Origin: Chryseobacterium sp. R2A-55 | GTDB taxonomy: Bacteria > Bacteroidota > Bacteroidia > Flavobacteriales > Weeksellaceae | DNA length: 60,801 bases | Direction: 5' to 3' | Assembly: GCF_021401085.1 (NCBI RefSeq) | Contig: NZ_JACBFP010000014.1 | Span: forward strand, 1 to 60,801 | In this document: positions 60,433-60,801 of the stretch, piece by piece | How positions within the stretch are numbered: the first letter of the stretch is position 1 | Layout of the letters: every line of letters begins with the position of its first letter | Translations under genes and position numbers: made by a program | Notes under the pieces: generated by a model | The model's input: the letters and a program-made list of their open reading frames with translations, nothing else | What the model was told of the DNA's origin: nothing | Databases searched by the model: none

Positions 60433-60801
60433 GCAGTCTATGGAGTTATCGTTTTTAGAATTTAGATACACAAAGCAGTTTTTTTAGAATTACTGCTTTT
60501 TTTGTGGGCAGAAGTGGCACTTTGTAGGGTTTAAATGCTGTGATTTTTCGTTTCAGCATATAATTTCCCTTACCCGCAAAGTTTATTTCGCAGAGAAAGT
60601 TTGGGTGACGAAAAGAAAATCCTGTGGCGGACCGCGATGCATGAAAATGCGCGGTCATCATTTGGAATATGCGATTTGGTGCTTCCGGTGGGAGGAGCCG
60701 TCCTTCAAGGGTGTATTTTCCGATTCCTTCTGCCCGGTTTTGCAGGGCTTTCGCAAAGTATTGGCGGGATCTTCAGTACCTGAAGCGGGCAGTAACTCAT
60801 A
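60433..60801. other. right edge: repeat R2 and GC-rich block without a credible gene
   Basis: After R2 (60477-60613) the sequence turns GC-richer, with a hairpin GACCGCG/CGCGGTC near 60630-60656. A 60-codon frame starting at 60601 runs through it but shares the R2 sequence and looks non-coding. The block may continue beyond the window. Confidence 0.55.
60477..60613. repeat. diverged direct repeat R2
   Basis: Partner of R1; starts TTTTTTTAGAATTACTGCTT and ends AAAGTTTGGGTGACGAAAAG. Same order of conserved words, with a different middle segment. Confidence 0.75.

Noticed and set aside
60601..60783. 60-codon frame at the right edge
   Set aside because: It begins inside direct repeat R2 and crosses a hairpin; no domain features are seen.

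Overview
The window looks like a chromosomal segment of a Bacteroidota bacterium in the Flavobacteriia, most likely the Chryseobacterium/Kaistella/Epilithonimonas part of the Weeksellaceae. The support is AT-rich sequence with TAnnTTTG-type -7 promoter elements, three secreted proteins ending in type IX secretion (T9SS) sorting domains together with the T9SS gene porQ, a short NuoG typical of flavobacterial complex I, and Bacteroidota families such as DUF4230, DUF5606 and the YtxH/holin-like envelope trio. The genus is inferred from protein style, not from a marker search.

Layout. 0.4-16 kb: a secreted M4 metallopeptidase, a three-gene operon (NTP pyrophosphohydrolase, thioredoxin-like lipoprotein, DUF4230), an acyl-CoA dehydrogenase, a secreted endonuclease I, a membrane-anchored four-repeat helix-hairpin-helix protein, a MerR regulator, ribosomal protein S1, a secreted M36 metallopeptidase, a transglutaminase-like unknown and ribosomal protein L19. 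A five-copy iteron-like repeat lies between the MerR and HhH genes. 16.7-28 kb: a 3-oxoacid CoA-transferase pair, a Cys-rich small protein, an SPFH/ribbon-helix-helix pair, a cupin, a HAD phosphatase, a HsdR_N-like nuclease-fold protein divergent by 2 bp from holA, a SixA-type phosphatase, a zinc alcohol dehydrogenase, the ruvX-def-DUF5606 operon, mazG and a FUSC membrane protein. 28-36.5 kb: a His-rich lipoprotein/membrane protein pair, then a complete TetR-TolC-HlyD-ABC-ABC-permease-permease efflux operon resembling E. coli YbhGFSR but with the tandem ATPase split in two; a perfect 20-bp palindrome lies at its promoter. 36.6-51.2 kb: a 14-gene NADH dehydrogenase operon (nuoA to nuoN), interrupted by a predicted outer-membrane barrel gene between nuoF and nuoG and by a 340-bp repeat-bearing gap between nuoH and nuoI. 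51.3-59.1 kb: an acetyltransferase-like protein, a zinc peptidase, folP, the YtxH/holin-like/unknown trio, cmk, porQ, pyrH and frr. 59.2-60.8 kb: an AT-rich accessory lipoprotein gene bracketed by diverged direct repeats, with hairpins and a short repeat in front of it.

Most genes are core functions in conventional operons. The parts that stand out are non-coding: the GTGAAAACAC repeat array, the efflux operator palindrome, the repeat-bounded gene at the right end, interspersed repeats inside the nuo operon, and a recurring arrangement in which a start codon follows directly on the upstream gene's terminator. I found no CRISPR array, rRNA, tRNA, transposase or prophage. No single feature is clearly a new system; the repeat array and the right-end cassette are the best candidates.
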